A stretch of DNA of 64,000 nucleotides from JAQAZP01 sp965531145 (GTDB lineage: Bacteria > Acidobacteriota > JAQAZP01). Location: NCBI GenBank assembly GCA_965531145.1, contig CBESOE010000007.1:11093-75092 (forward strand), in the 5' to 3' direction. Shown piece after piece: positions 50,879 to 58,524 of this stretch. The stretch's first letter is position 1, and each line of letters opens with the position of its first letter. A model generated the notes under the pieces. It searched no databases. It had not been told where the DNA came from and saw only the letters and a list, made by a program, of their open reading frames with translations. A program made the position numbers and the translations under genes.

Positions 50879-51619
50879 TTAATACAAACCCCCGTCCACG
50901 GTGAGCACCTGGCCGGTGATGTAGGCCGCGTCGTCAGACAGCAGGAAGAGCGCGGCGGCCGCGGCTTCGTCCACCGTGGCCATGCGGTTCATCGGCGTCA
51001 TGGCCAGCAGCCGCTGGCGGGCCAGTTCGGGCAGGGTGGCGGTCATGTCGGTCTCCACCAGACCCAGGGCCAGGCTGTTTACCCGCAGGCCCAGCTTGCC
51101 CACCTCCCGGGCCAGTGACTTGGAAAAGGCGATGGCGCCGGCCTTGGAGGCGGCGTAGTTGGTCTGGCCCTCGGTGCCCATCAGGCCGCTGATGGAGGCG
51201 ATGTTGAGAACCACCCCGGACTTGCGTTTCATCATCGAGACGATCACCGACCGGGTGAAGTTGTAGACGCCCTTCAGATTGACGTCCACCACCCGGTCCC
51301 AGGTCTCCTCGTCCATCATGAACAGTGCCCGGTCGGACCGGATGCCGGCATTGTTCACCAGGAAATCCACCTTGTCGTCGAACGCCGTGCGGAATTTCTT
51401 TACCGCCGCGGTCACCGCTCCGCTGTCCGAGGCGTCCACCTGGGCGGAGTAGGCCCGCACTCCCCGGGATTCCAGCTGGCTGGTCAGCCAGGCGGCCTCG
51501 TCCTCGCGGTTGTGGTAGGTGAAGGCCACGTGGCAGCCCCGATCGCCCAGGGCCAGGGCGATGGCCCGGCCGATTCCTCTCGAAGCGCCGCTGACGATGG
51601 CGGTCTTGTCCTTGAACAT
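50879..51619 (-). CDS. SDR-family 3-oxoacyl-ACP reductase-like protein (FabG type)
   Basis: A 246-residue short-chain dehydrogenase with cofactor motif GASRGIG (11-17), NNAG (89-92), S142, and Y155-x3-K159 in NYAASKAG, ending TGQVLTVDGGLY. This is the FabG pattern for NADPH reduction of 3-oxoacyl-ACP. It is unlinked to the AT-ACP-KS operon, which lacks a ketoreductase, so it is a candidate to supply that step in trans. Primary fatty-acid synthesis or another alcohol/ketone substrate is equally possible. GGGAG precedes the ATG. Confidence 0.85.
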   Translation of the reverse strand: MFKDKTAIVSGASRGIGRAIALALGDRGCHVAFTYHNREDEAAWLTSQLESRGVRAYSAQVDASDSGAVTAAVKKFRTAFDDKVDFLVNNAGIRSDRALFMMDEETWDRVVDVNLKGVYNFTRSVIVSMMKRKSGVVLNIASISGLMGTEGQTNYAASKAGAIAFSKSLAREVGKLGLRVNSLALGLVETDMTATLPELARQRLLAMTPMNRMATVDEAAAAALFLLSDDAAYITGQVLTVDGGLY

Positions 51620-51699
51620 CGTTCTCCCTGTACTTCCAGTTCCGGTCCCGGTTCGTTGGCGATTCGTCTAGTGACTCCATGGTATCACGCGTATTGCGG

Positions 51700-53961
51700 T
51701 CATCGGGGCGGCAAGGTGGAGTGGTAGATCTCGAAGTTGCCGTCCCGGTGGTCGTCCCAGACCACGTGCAGCGTGCCGTCGGGCGCCGGGTAGATCGAGG
51801 CATCCATGGAAACGGCACCATCCCGGGTGATCCGGGTGGTTGGCGACCACCCTTCCGGCCCCCGGGTTTTGCTGTAGACCTCGAAGTTGCCCACTGCCGA
51901 GTCGGTCCAGACCATCAGCACCGGTCCCTCCGCCCCCTGGGCCACCGAGGGGTGCCTGATCTCGTAGGCCCGTCCCCGCGGGTGGTGCCAGGTGACCCGC
52001 TCCCCGCGGCCGCCATCGGTGCCGAGCAGGTGAGAATAGTAGATCTCCGGCTGGCCATGGCGGCTGTCCACCCAGACCAGGTGCACGCCGCCCCCGGCTG
52101 CCGGCCAGGCCGCCGGCTGCCCGGCCGCGGTATCCACCGGGGTCAGGCGGTTTACCGGTCCCCACTCACCGTCGGCCAGCCTGCGGTGGTAGATGCCCGG
52201 CGCGCCTTGTTGCGGAGTCATTTTCCAGACCAGGTGCAGGGAGCCGTCAACCGTATCGGGCACCAGTCCGGGGAAGAAACAACGGCCGCCGGCACGTGTC
52301 TCGCCCACCGGCTGCAACCCGTCGGGCGCGCCGTCCAACGGGCCAAAAAAGATCTCCCGCCGGTCTTCCAGCTGGCCGGGAAAGGCGAGGTGGAACCGGC
52401 CAGCGCCATCGGTGCAGAAGGAGGCCTTGTAGGCCTGCAGGCCCGGCGGTGAGACACGGCGGTCCGGGCTCCACCCGTCGGCGGTGAGTGAGCGGCTGTA
52501 GATGCCCATGGTCCCGGTGCGATCGTCGGTGTAGATCAGGGAGAGGTTCCCCTGGTGATCGGCCAGCAGGTCCGGGGTGCGCGAGGTCCGGCCGTCACGG
52601 GGGGAGAGGCGTTGCGGCGTTGACCACTGCCCGCTTTCCAGCACCGCATGGTAGACCTCGTAGGTGCGGCCCGACTTTTCATCGTCCGGGCCGGTGCTTG
52701 AGGCTTCACCCTCATGGTAGTCGCTGGCGTCGAACCAGACCAGGTGGGCCCGCCCCTTGCGGTCGAAGGCCACGCTGCGGTTGTGAAGGGCGGCGGTGTG
52801 CGAGTTTCCCGGGGTGCGGGTGACCCGGCGTGGTTCGCCCCAGCCGTCCCGGCTGCCCGGGGGCAGCGGCAGTAGACCCTCGCGATCCAGGCCCTCGGTG
52901 ATCAGTTCGGCAAAACGCTGGTGTCCTTCCGGGGACGGGTGCGGGTCGTCAGGCAGGTAGAGGCGTGTGGGGTCAACCTCACCGGCCAGGGGCAAGAGCA
53001 GGTCGATCAGCGGGATATCCAGCCCGGTGCAGGTTCTGGTCACGGCCGCCCGCACCGGGTCATCTTCCGGGTGGTCGCCCATCAACTGGAACAGGGCCGG
53101 CAGCAGCACCACCGCCAGTCGCCGGTGGTCACCCGCGTCGCCCACCACCTCTCGTGAACGAAGCAGCACTCGCCGGAGACGCTGCCGCTGGTCCGGGTCG
53201 GACCAGAGACGGGCGTAGCGCCGGCGCTGGTCCTCGGCTTCGTCGGGGCGGGCGCCGGTGAGTCGCAGCAACCGGTCCCAGCGGGTGCCGAGGAAGCGGT
53301 AGAAGTAGGAGCTGGCCCGCAGCCAGCCGCGGGGCGAGAAGCCACCGGCAGCGGCCAGGCCGGACTGGGGCATCCCCAGTTGTCCGTCATCCCCCCGGGC
53401 CAGAAACGGATTCTCCATGTCGTTGACAAAGAGACAGAGCAGGACCAGCCGGGGACGGTAGCGGGCGATGCTCAGTTCCACCAGCGCCGCCTGCTGTTCC
53501 AGGTTGTAGCCCGGCACCCCGAGGTTGAGCACCCGCGGCCCCTGTCCCGGCCGGGCCAGTCCGGCGGCGGTGGTTTCCAGCAGCCGGGGGAAGGCCTCCT
53601 CCTCCCTCACGCCGAAGCCGGCGGTGAGCGAATCGCCAACCACCGCCACCCGCAGCTCTTTTGGTGAGAGGTGGCCGGGGAAGGGCCGGTCACGGAACCC
53701 CGTCCCGTTGGTGCGGAAGGGCACACCGGCCACCTCGATCTCCAGGTCGGGGGCCAGGCTGTAAACCAGTGCCGCGTCGTCGGCCGGGATGCAGCTCTCC
53801 CGCCAGTCCCAGCGCAGGCCCATCAGCATGCTCTCCGCCACGCGGCAGGCGATTTCACCGATGCCGGCCACCAGAACCAGGGTGATCAGCAGCAGGAGCA
53901 GGGAGGGCCAGAGCCGCCGGGACAGCCGTCCCTTTGCGTCATTTTTGTGCTGGCTGGTCAT
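51700..53961 (-). CDS. Membrane-anchored SGNH hydrolase fused to BNR-repeat domain
   Basis: A 753-residue protein. One N-terminal membrane helix (about 16-38) precedes an SGNH/GDSL domain: VVGDSLTAGFG (block I), LNLGVPGYNLEQQ, LCLFVNDMENP (block III), and DDPHPSPEGHQRFAE with the catalytic Asp-x2-His, ending near residue 370. From about 380 to 753 come repeated propeller strands with W-x(1-2)-D-x(2)-DG/NFE motifs (VWTDSAVGNFEVYS, VWDDHRDGNFEIYH), a sialidase-like beta-propeller. It may be an esterase acting on acetylated glycans that the propeller binds. It is transcribed alone from its own promoter. Confidence 0.8.
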   Translation of the reverse strand: MTSQHKNDAKGRLSRRLWPSLLLLLITLVLVAGIGEIACRVAESMLMGLRWDWRESCIPADDAALVYSLAPDLEIEVAGVPFRTNGTGFRDRPFPGHLSPKELRVAVVGDSLTAGFGVREEEAFPRLLETTAAGLARPGQGPRVLNLGVPGYNLEQQAALVELSIARYRPRLVLLCLFVNDMENPFLARGDDGQLGMPQSGLAAAGGFSPRGWLRASSYFYRFLGTRWDRLLRLTGARPDEAEDQRRRYARLWSDPDQRQRLRRVLLRSREVVGDAGDHRRLAVVLLPALFQLMGDHPEDDPVRAAVTRTCTGLDIPLIDLLLPLAGEVDPTRLYLPDDPHPSPEGHQRFAELITEGLDREGLLPLPPGSRDGWGEPRRVTRTPGNSHTAALHNRSVAFDRKGRAHLVWFDASDYHEGEASSTGPDDEKSGRTYEVYHAVLESGQWSTPQRLSPRDGRTSRTPDLLADHQGNLSLIYTDDRTGTMGIYSRSLTADGWSPDRRVSPPGLQAYKASFCTDGAGRFHLAFPGQLEDRREIFFGPLDGAPDGLQPVGETRAGGRCFFPGLVPDTVDGSLHLVWKMTPQQGAPGIYHRRLADGEWGPVNRLTPVDTAAGQPAAWPAAGGGVHLVWVDSRHGQPEIYYSHLLGTDGGRGERVTWHHPRGRAYEIRHPSVAQGAEGPVLMVWTDSAVGNFEVYSKTRGPEGWSPTTRITRDGAVSMDASIYPAPDGTLHVVWDDHRDGNFEIYHSTLPPR

Positions 53962-54003
53962 GGGACTCCGGGTCAGTGTTCCAGTGGATGAGTGGACGCC
54001 ACC

Positions 54004-54032
54004 ATCTTAGGGACGCCCCCCTGCAGTGTCAA
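54004..54032 (-). promoter_or_regulatory. Sigma70 promoter for the SGNH/BNR gene
   Basis: Minus strand: TTGACA (54027-54032), 17 bp, TAAGAT (54004-54009), about 40 bp before the ATG at 53961. Confidence 0.55.
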
Positions 54033-54068
54033 CGGCCTGGAAGGCGCGGGCCTCGGGCCAGAAGCTGT

Positions 54069-54098
54069 TTGAAGTGACCACTGAAGACAGGGTAATAT
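54069..54098 (+). promoter_or_regulatory. Possible sigma70 promoter for the corrinoid methyltransferase operon
   Basis: TTGAAG (54069-54074), 18 bp, TAATAT (54093-54098), about 80 bp before the corrinoid-protein ATG. The match is moderate. Confidence 0.4.
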
Positions 54099-54176
54099 CG
54101 TATCTCTTCACCGGAGGCCGGAACGGGCCTTCCGACAGGGTTCAGGACCAACACACACATCGGCCGGGAGGTTGAG

Positions 54177-54857
54177 ATGAGTTTTTCCGACGGCATCTTT
54201 GCCGAGATGACAGACACGGTGGTCCGCTGCGACCGAGAAGCCGCGGACAAACTGGCCCGCCGGGCCCTGGCCGAGGGGGTGCCGCCGGTGCGGGCCCTGG
54301 AGGAGGGTTTTGTTCCGGGGATTCGCAAGGTCGGGGACCTCTGGGAGGAGGGCGAGTACTTCCTGCCTGAGCTGCTGGCTGCCGCCGAGGCGATGAAAGC
54401 GGCCATGACCATTCTCGAACCGGCCCTGCGCGGAGAGGGCGGTGAAGCGCCGCAGAGCCGTGGAACGGTGGTGATCGGCACCATCCAGGGTGACATCCAC
54501 GACATCGGCAAGTCGCTGGTGGCGGCGATGCTTGCCGCCATGGGATTCAACGTCATCGACCTCGGGCCCGATGTGGCCTATGACCGCTTCGTCGACACCG
54601 TTCGCCAGGAGAAGGCGGACCTGCTCTGCATGTCCGCTCTGCTCACCACCACCATGAGCGGTCACGGCGACGTGATCCGCATGCTCGAGGAGCAGGGCCT
54701 GCGCCAGGACGTGAAGGTGCTGGTGGGTGGTTCACCGGTGGATCAGGCCTGGGCGGAGCGCATCGGCGCCGACGGCTACGCGCCCAATGCCATGGACGCG
54801 GTGCGGGCGGCGGAGAAGGTGCTCGGCCTGGAACGGGCGGGGCCGGGGGGGGCGTGA
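54177..54857 (+). CDS. Corrinoid (methylcobalamin-binding) protein, MtbC/MttC type
   Basis: A 226-residue two-domain corrinoid protein. The helical cap domain (about 1-85, with EEGEYFLPELLAAAEAM) is followed by a Rossmann-like B12 domain with the base-off DxHxxG motif D106-I-H108-D-I-G111 and the later SALLTTTM and GGSPV segments. It carries the methyl group as methyl-Co between substrate-specific and acceptor methyltransferases. GGGAGG precedes the ATG. It is followed by a homocysteine methyltransferase and an MttB homologue, each overlapping by 1-4 bp. Confidence 0.92.
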   Translation: MSFSDGIFAEMTDTVVRCDREAADKLARRALAEGVPPVRALEEGFVPGIRKVGDLWEEGEYFLPELLAAAEAMKAAMTILEPALRGEGGEAPQSRGTVVIGTIQGDIHDIGKSLVAAMLAAMGFNVIDLGPDVAYDRFVDTVRQEKADLLCMSALLTTTMSGHGDVIRMLEEQGLRQDVKVLVGGSPVDQAWAERIGADGYAPNAMDAVRAAEKVLGLERAGPGGA

Positions 54858-55753
54858 TGAATATCCTCGAACTGCTGGCCGAACGCACCGTGCTTTTTGA
54901 TGGCGGTCTGGGGTCGGCACTGATCGCCCGCGGCCTGCCCACCGGCGCGGGCCCCGAGCGCTGGAACCTGGAGCGGCCGGAAGAGGTGCGCGAGGTGCAC
55001 CGGGCCTATTTCGAGGCCGGTGCCGACGTGGTGCAGACCAACACCTTCGGCTGCAACCTGGTCAAGCTGGAGAGCGAGGGACTGGGGGACCGGGAGGAGG
55101 ATATCAACGGGCTGGGGGCCGAGCTGGCGGTGGGAATCCGGCCCCGCGACCGCTTTGTCTGCGGCGACATGGGGCCCACCGGCAAATTGCTCACTCCCCA
55201 CGGTGCTCTCGACCCGGAGGCCGCCGAGGAGGCCTATGCCCGGCAAGCCCTGTTGCTGCTGGGCGGTGGGGTGGACTTCCTGGCGGTGGAGACCATCTTC
55301 CAGTTGGCCGAGGCCGAGGCGGCCTTGCGCGGCATCCGACTGGTGAACGAAGGCCCGGTGCTGGTCTCGCTGACCTTTGAACGGAAAAAGCGCGGGTTCT
55401 TCACCATCATGGGCGAGTCGCCGAAACAGGCGGCCGAGACTCTGGGCGAACTGGGTGTGAGCATCCTCGGCGCCAACTGCACCCTCACCACGGGGGACAT
55501 GCTGGCACTGGCCGAGGAGTTCCGGCAGGCCACCGACCTGCCCCTGGTGATGCAGCCCAATGCCGGCCAGCCCCAGGCGTCCGCCGCCGGCGGCCCGCCG
55601 TCCTACGAATTCCACCGTGACGATTTTCTGGACAACATGATGCGTATGGCCGACGTGGGGATCAATGGTCTGGGCGGGTGCTGCGGTACCGACCCCGGGC
55701 TGATCGCCGACCTGCGGCAGCGCCTGGATCAGCGGCAAGGAGGGGGGAGATGA
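54857..55753 (+). CDS. Homocysteine S-methyltransferase domain protein
   Basis: A 298-residue TIM barrel of the BHMT/MetH N-terminal family. Zinc ligands are visible as C208 in GANCTLTTGD and C275-C276 in GGCCGTDPG. FDGGLGSAL and TNTFGCN at the N terminus fit homocysteine binding. In this operon it probably takes the methyl group from the corrinoid protein to make methionine. The start is ATG 54857, overlapping the corrinoid stop by one base; GTG 54854 is an alternative. The gene also overlaps the MttB homologue. Confidence 0.88.
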   Translation: MNILELLAERTVLFDGGLGSALIARGLPTGAGPERWNLERPEEVREVHRAYFEAGADVVQTNTFGCNLVKLESEGLGDREEDINGLGAELAVGIRPRDRFVCGDMGPTGKLLTPHGALDPEAAEEAYARQALLLLGGGVDFLAVETIFQLAEAEAALRGIRLVNEGPVLVSLTFERKKRGFFTIMGESPKQAAETLGELGVSILGANCTLTTGDMLALAEEFRQATDLPLVMQPNAGQPQASAAGGPPSYEFHRDDFLDNMMRMADVGINGLGGCCGTDPGLIADLRQRLDQRQGGGR

Positions 55754-57243
55754 AGGGGATCAGACCAACCGTGCGGCCCTTGAGCGAGGAACTGGTGCAG
55801 CGGATCTACAGCGAAGCGCTGGATGTCCTGGCCCGCAAGGGCATCTTCGTGGAGAACGACGAGGCCCTGGAGCTTCTGGACGGCGCCGGGGCCCGGCCCG
55901 AGGACGCCGGCGCCGAAAGCGGCGATGCCAGCCGGGTGGTCCGCCTGCCCGGAGACCTGGTCACCGGGGCCCTGGAACGCGCCCCCAAGCGCATCCGGGT
56001 GTTTGACGCGGCCGGTGATCCGGCCTTGGACCTGGGGGAGGACCGGGTCCACTTCGACCCCGGTTCGGCGGCGATCAACATCCTCGACGGCGAGAGCGGC
56101 ATTCAGCGGAAGCCCACATCAGAGGATGCCCTGAACTTCTCCCGGCTGACCAACGGGTTGGCCCACATGGATGCCCAGAGCACCGGCGTGGTGCCGGCCG
56201 ACGTCCCCGAGGGGCTGGCCGACCGCTACCGGCTCTACCTGGCTCTGCACGGTTCGCGGAAACCGGTGGTCACCGGCACCTTCGAGGTGGAGGCCCTGGC
56301 CCCGATGCTGGAGATGCTGAAGGTGATCAGGGGCGGTGCGGATGCGTTGCGTGAGAAACCGCTGGCCATCTTCGACGCCTGCCCCTCGCCGCCGCTGCGC
56401 TGGAGCCGGCTCACCTGCCAGAGTCTGATCGATTGCGCCCGGGCCGGTGTGCCGTCGGAGATCGTCTCCATGCCGCTGTCCGGGGCCACCGCGCCGGTGA
56501 CCCTGCTGGGCTCGGTGGTCCAGCACTGTGCCGAGGTGCTCAGCGCCTATGTCATCGCCGACCTTGCCGCCCCCGGGGCGCCGGTGGTCTACGGCGGTTC
56601 GCCGGCCATCTTTGACATGCGCAAGGGCACCACGCCCATGGGGGCCATCGAGACGATGATGATCGACTCGGCCAACGTCCAGGTAGGCAAAAGCCTGGGC
56701 CTGCCCACCCATGCCTACATGGCACTCAGTGATTCCAAGACCCTCGACGCCCAGGCCGGGCTGGAAACCGGTATGGGGGCCGTGATGGCTGCGCTGAGTG
56801 GAGTGAACATGGTTTCCGGGCCGGGGATGCTCGATTACGAGAGCTGTCAGAGCCTGGAGAAGCTTGTGCTGGACAACGAGATCTGCGGCATGGCCCAGCG
56901 CCTGATCACCGGGCTCGAGCCGCGTGAGGAACAACTGGCCGCCGACCTGATGGAGGAGTCGTTCACCGATCCGCGGTTCCTCTCCCGGCCCAGCACGCTG
57001 AAGTGGTTCCGCCAGGAGCAGTATATCCCCGGCAAGGTGATCGAGCGTTCCACCCTCGGTGAATGGGAGCAGGCGGGCCGCACACCACTGACCACCAGGG
57101 CCCGGGAAGAGGTGACCCGGATACTCGCCCGGGAGTCGAAGGAGGGCTACCGGCTGGACGAGGCGAAGAGCCGCGAACTGACCAGGATCATCACCACCGA
57201 GGCGAAGGGGTACGGACTGGAGACGCCGCCGGTTCTCTTTTAA
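55750..57243 (+). CDS. MttB-superfamily corrinoid methyltransferase without pyrrolysine
   Basis: A 497-residue protein of the trimethylamine methyltransferase superfamily: helical N-terminal part, then the barrel with STGVVPADVPEG, ACPSPPLRWS, and MVSGPGMLDYESCQSLEKLV toward the end. No in-frame TAG interrupts the frame, so it is one of the non-pyrrolysine members, several of which demethylate quaternary amines such as glycine betaine, proline betaine or carnitine. It should transfer methyl to the corrinoid protein encoded two genes upstream. The length is full. The actual amine substrate cannot be deduced. Confidence 0.88.
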   Translation: MKGIRPTVRPLSEELVQRIYSEALDVLARKGIFVENDEALELLDGAGARPEDAGAESGDASRVVRLPGDLVTGALERAPKRIRVFDAAGDPALDLGEDRVHFDPGSAAINILDGESGIQRKPTSEDALNFSRLTNGLAHMDAQSTGVVPADVPEGLADRYRLYLALHGSRKPVVTGTFEVEALAPMLEMLKVIRGGADALREKPLAIFDACPSPPLRWSRLTCQSLIDCARAGVPSEIVSMPLSGATAPVTLLGSVVQHCAEVLSAYVIADLAAPGAPVVYGGSPAIFDMRKGTTPMGAIETMMIDSANVQVGKSLGLPTHAYMALSDSKTLDAQAGLETGMGAVMAALSGVNMVSGPGMLDYESCQSLEKLVLDNEICGMAQRLITGLEPREEQLAADLMEESFTDPRFLSRPSTLKWFRQEQYIPGKVIERSTLGEWEQAGRTPLTTRAREEVTRILARESKEGYRLDEAKSRELTRIITTEAKGYGLETPPVLF

Positions 57244-57593
57244 CTTCCGTCCCGGGCACTCCCGGAAGACGCGACACCGGCCGGGGTTCGCACCCGGGTT
57301 GCATGATTGGACAACCTGTTTTTCTCCCGGCCCGGGTCCGGCAGAAGAATGCTGTTTTTTGTCACCACCGGTGACATGGGTCCGATTCTCTGGCCTTCTG
57401 ATATTCTATCTCCCCTGTTTTCATCGCTTGACCCGCATCCTAATCCCGTCAATTTTTTGACGTCATAATCACATCCCTGTCATTTCAGGCCCGATGTTTG
57501 ATCAAGGCCCAACCTCTCGCCGCCGATGTGTAAATTGTGAAGGTGGCCTAGTTTCTGCCACTTCCGGCGGTGGGCCACGGGTGATGAAGTAAT
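57244..57593. other. Intergenic region upstream of the sigma54-driven Fn3 gene
   Basis: About 350 bp without a gene. It holds short dyads that could be activator sites for the downstream RpoN promoter: GTCACC-acc-GGTGAC near 57361-57375 and the palindrome TGACGTCA (57458-57465) inside a gtcaattttttgac dyad, roughly 130 bp upstream of the -24 box. No terminator for the MttB gene was recognised. Confidence 0.4.
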
Positions 57594-57609
57594 TGGCACG
57601 AACATTGCT
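57594..57609 (+). promoter_or_regulatory. Sigma54 (RpoN) -24/-12 promoter for the Fn3 gene
   Basis: TGGCACG (57594-57600), AACA, TTGCT (57605-57609) matches the RpoN consensus exactly, with correct spacing. The transcript would start near 57620, giving a leader of about 60 nt to ATG 57680. Confidence 0.85.
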
Positions 57610-57679
57610 CAATCGTCCAAGGGAACGTACTGAACTTACTTATATGCTAAGGGGAAGAGAGTCATCGGAGGTGCATGAG

Positions 57680-58378
57680 ATGTATTCGACCAAGTTTAGC
57701 CCCAGAAACGGAACAACCGGAAAAGCGCTCCTGGCCGTAAGAGACTCCCGCAAACTGTGGATCGGTCTCCTCTGTCTTATGACAGCTCTGTTCTTCTCTC
57801 TTCCCGCGCTGGCGCAGGTGGACGTCCAGGTGACCTGGAACGCCAACAGCGAACCGGATCTCGCGGGCTACACGGTCTGGTGGGGCACCGAGCCCGGTGT
57901 CTACTCCAACCCCCAGGACGCTGGGACAGCCACCTCCGACATCATCTATGGGCTGAGTGAAGGGACCACCTATTACATCGCGGTGACCGCCTCTGACCTG
58001 GCGGGCAACGATAGCGATTACTCGGATCCGGCCAGCATCACTCCGGACCTGACGCCGCCCACCTTCTCCAATATCAATGCCGGCTCGATCACCGAAAACA
58101 GTGTGACCATCACCTGGACCACCGATGAGCCGGCGACCTCCCTGGTTCGCTACGGCGAAGAAATCGCCTACGGCAGCCAGACCACACTGGATCCGGCTCT
58201 GGTAACCAGCCACAGTGTGCCCATCACCGGTCTCAGCGACGGCACCACCTATCACTACCAGGTGGAGAGCACCGATGGTTCGGACAATACCTCCACCTCC
58301 AGTGACCGGATCTTCGACACCCTCGATGAGACGGCGCCGGCGGCTCCCACCGGAGTGGACGTGGTGGTGGTGAGCTAG
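57680..58378 (+). CDS. Secreted fibronectin type III domain protein
   Basis: A 232-residue exported protein. Signal peptide (LWIGLLCLMTALFFSLPALAQ) ends near residue 50, then two Fn3 domains: VQVTWNANSEPDLAGYTVWWGTEP-type first domain and FSNINAGSITENSVTITWTTDEPA-type second domain, finishing with a Pro-rich linker (APAAPTGVDV) that stops abruptly. Fn3 pairs usually mediate surface binding or spacing in glycan-active proteins. ATG 57680 is chosen with CGGAGG at 57666-57671. It is RpoN-controlled and followed by a strong terminator, so it is monocistronic. It has no PEP-CTERM tail. Confidence 0.82.
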   Translation: MYSTKFSPRNGTTGKALLAVRDSRKLWIGLLCLMTALFFSLPALAQVDVQVTWNANSEPDLAGYTVWWGTEPGVYSNPQDAGTATSDIIYGLSEGTTYYIAVTASDLAGNDSDYSDPASITPDLTPPTFSNINAGSITENSVTITWTTDEPATSLVRYGEEIAYGSQTTLDPALVTSHSVPITGLSDGTTYHYQVESTDGSDNTSTSSDRIFDTLDETAPAAPTGVDVVVVS

Positions 58379-58405
58379 GATCGAGTTTCAGGGAGTGTAA
58401 ACAGC

Positions 58406-58443
58406 AAAGCGCCGGGGATACCAAATCCCCGGCGCTTTTTTTT
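58406..58443 (+). terminator. Intrinsic terminator of the Fn3 gene
   Basis: A perfect 14-bp stem, AAAGCGCCGGGGAT with ATCCCCGGCGCTTT around a 5-nt loop, followed by a T run ending at 58443. Confidence 0.93.
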
Positions 58444-58448
58444 GGTTG

Positions 58449-58509
58449 GGGGACGTACATAACTTTATAACTATCCTGAGGGGATAGTTATAAAGTTATG
58501 TACGTCCCC
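58449..58509. repeat. 61-bp perfect palindrome with 28-nt arms
   Basis: Two exactly complementary 28-nt arms (58449-58476 and 58482-58509) flank a 5-nt loop (tgagg). The ends read ggggac...gtcccc, the same outer motif as the REP-like units at 21.2 kb, but the AT-rich core differs. It lies between the Fn3 terminator and the stop of the Lon-like gene. Confidence 0.9.
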
Positions 58510-58524
58510 TAATCCGTCCGATGC

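Noticed and set aside
55750..57243. Pyrrolysine in the MttB homologue
   Set aside because: The frame is full-length with no in-frame TAG; it belongs to the non-pyrrolysine branch.
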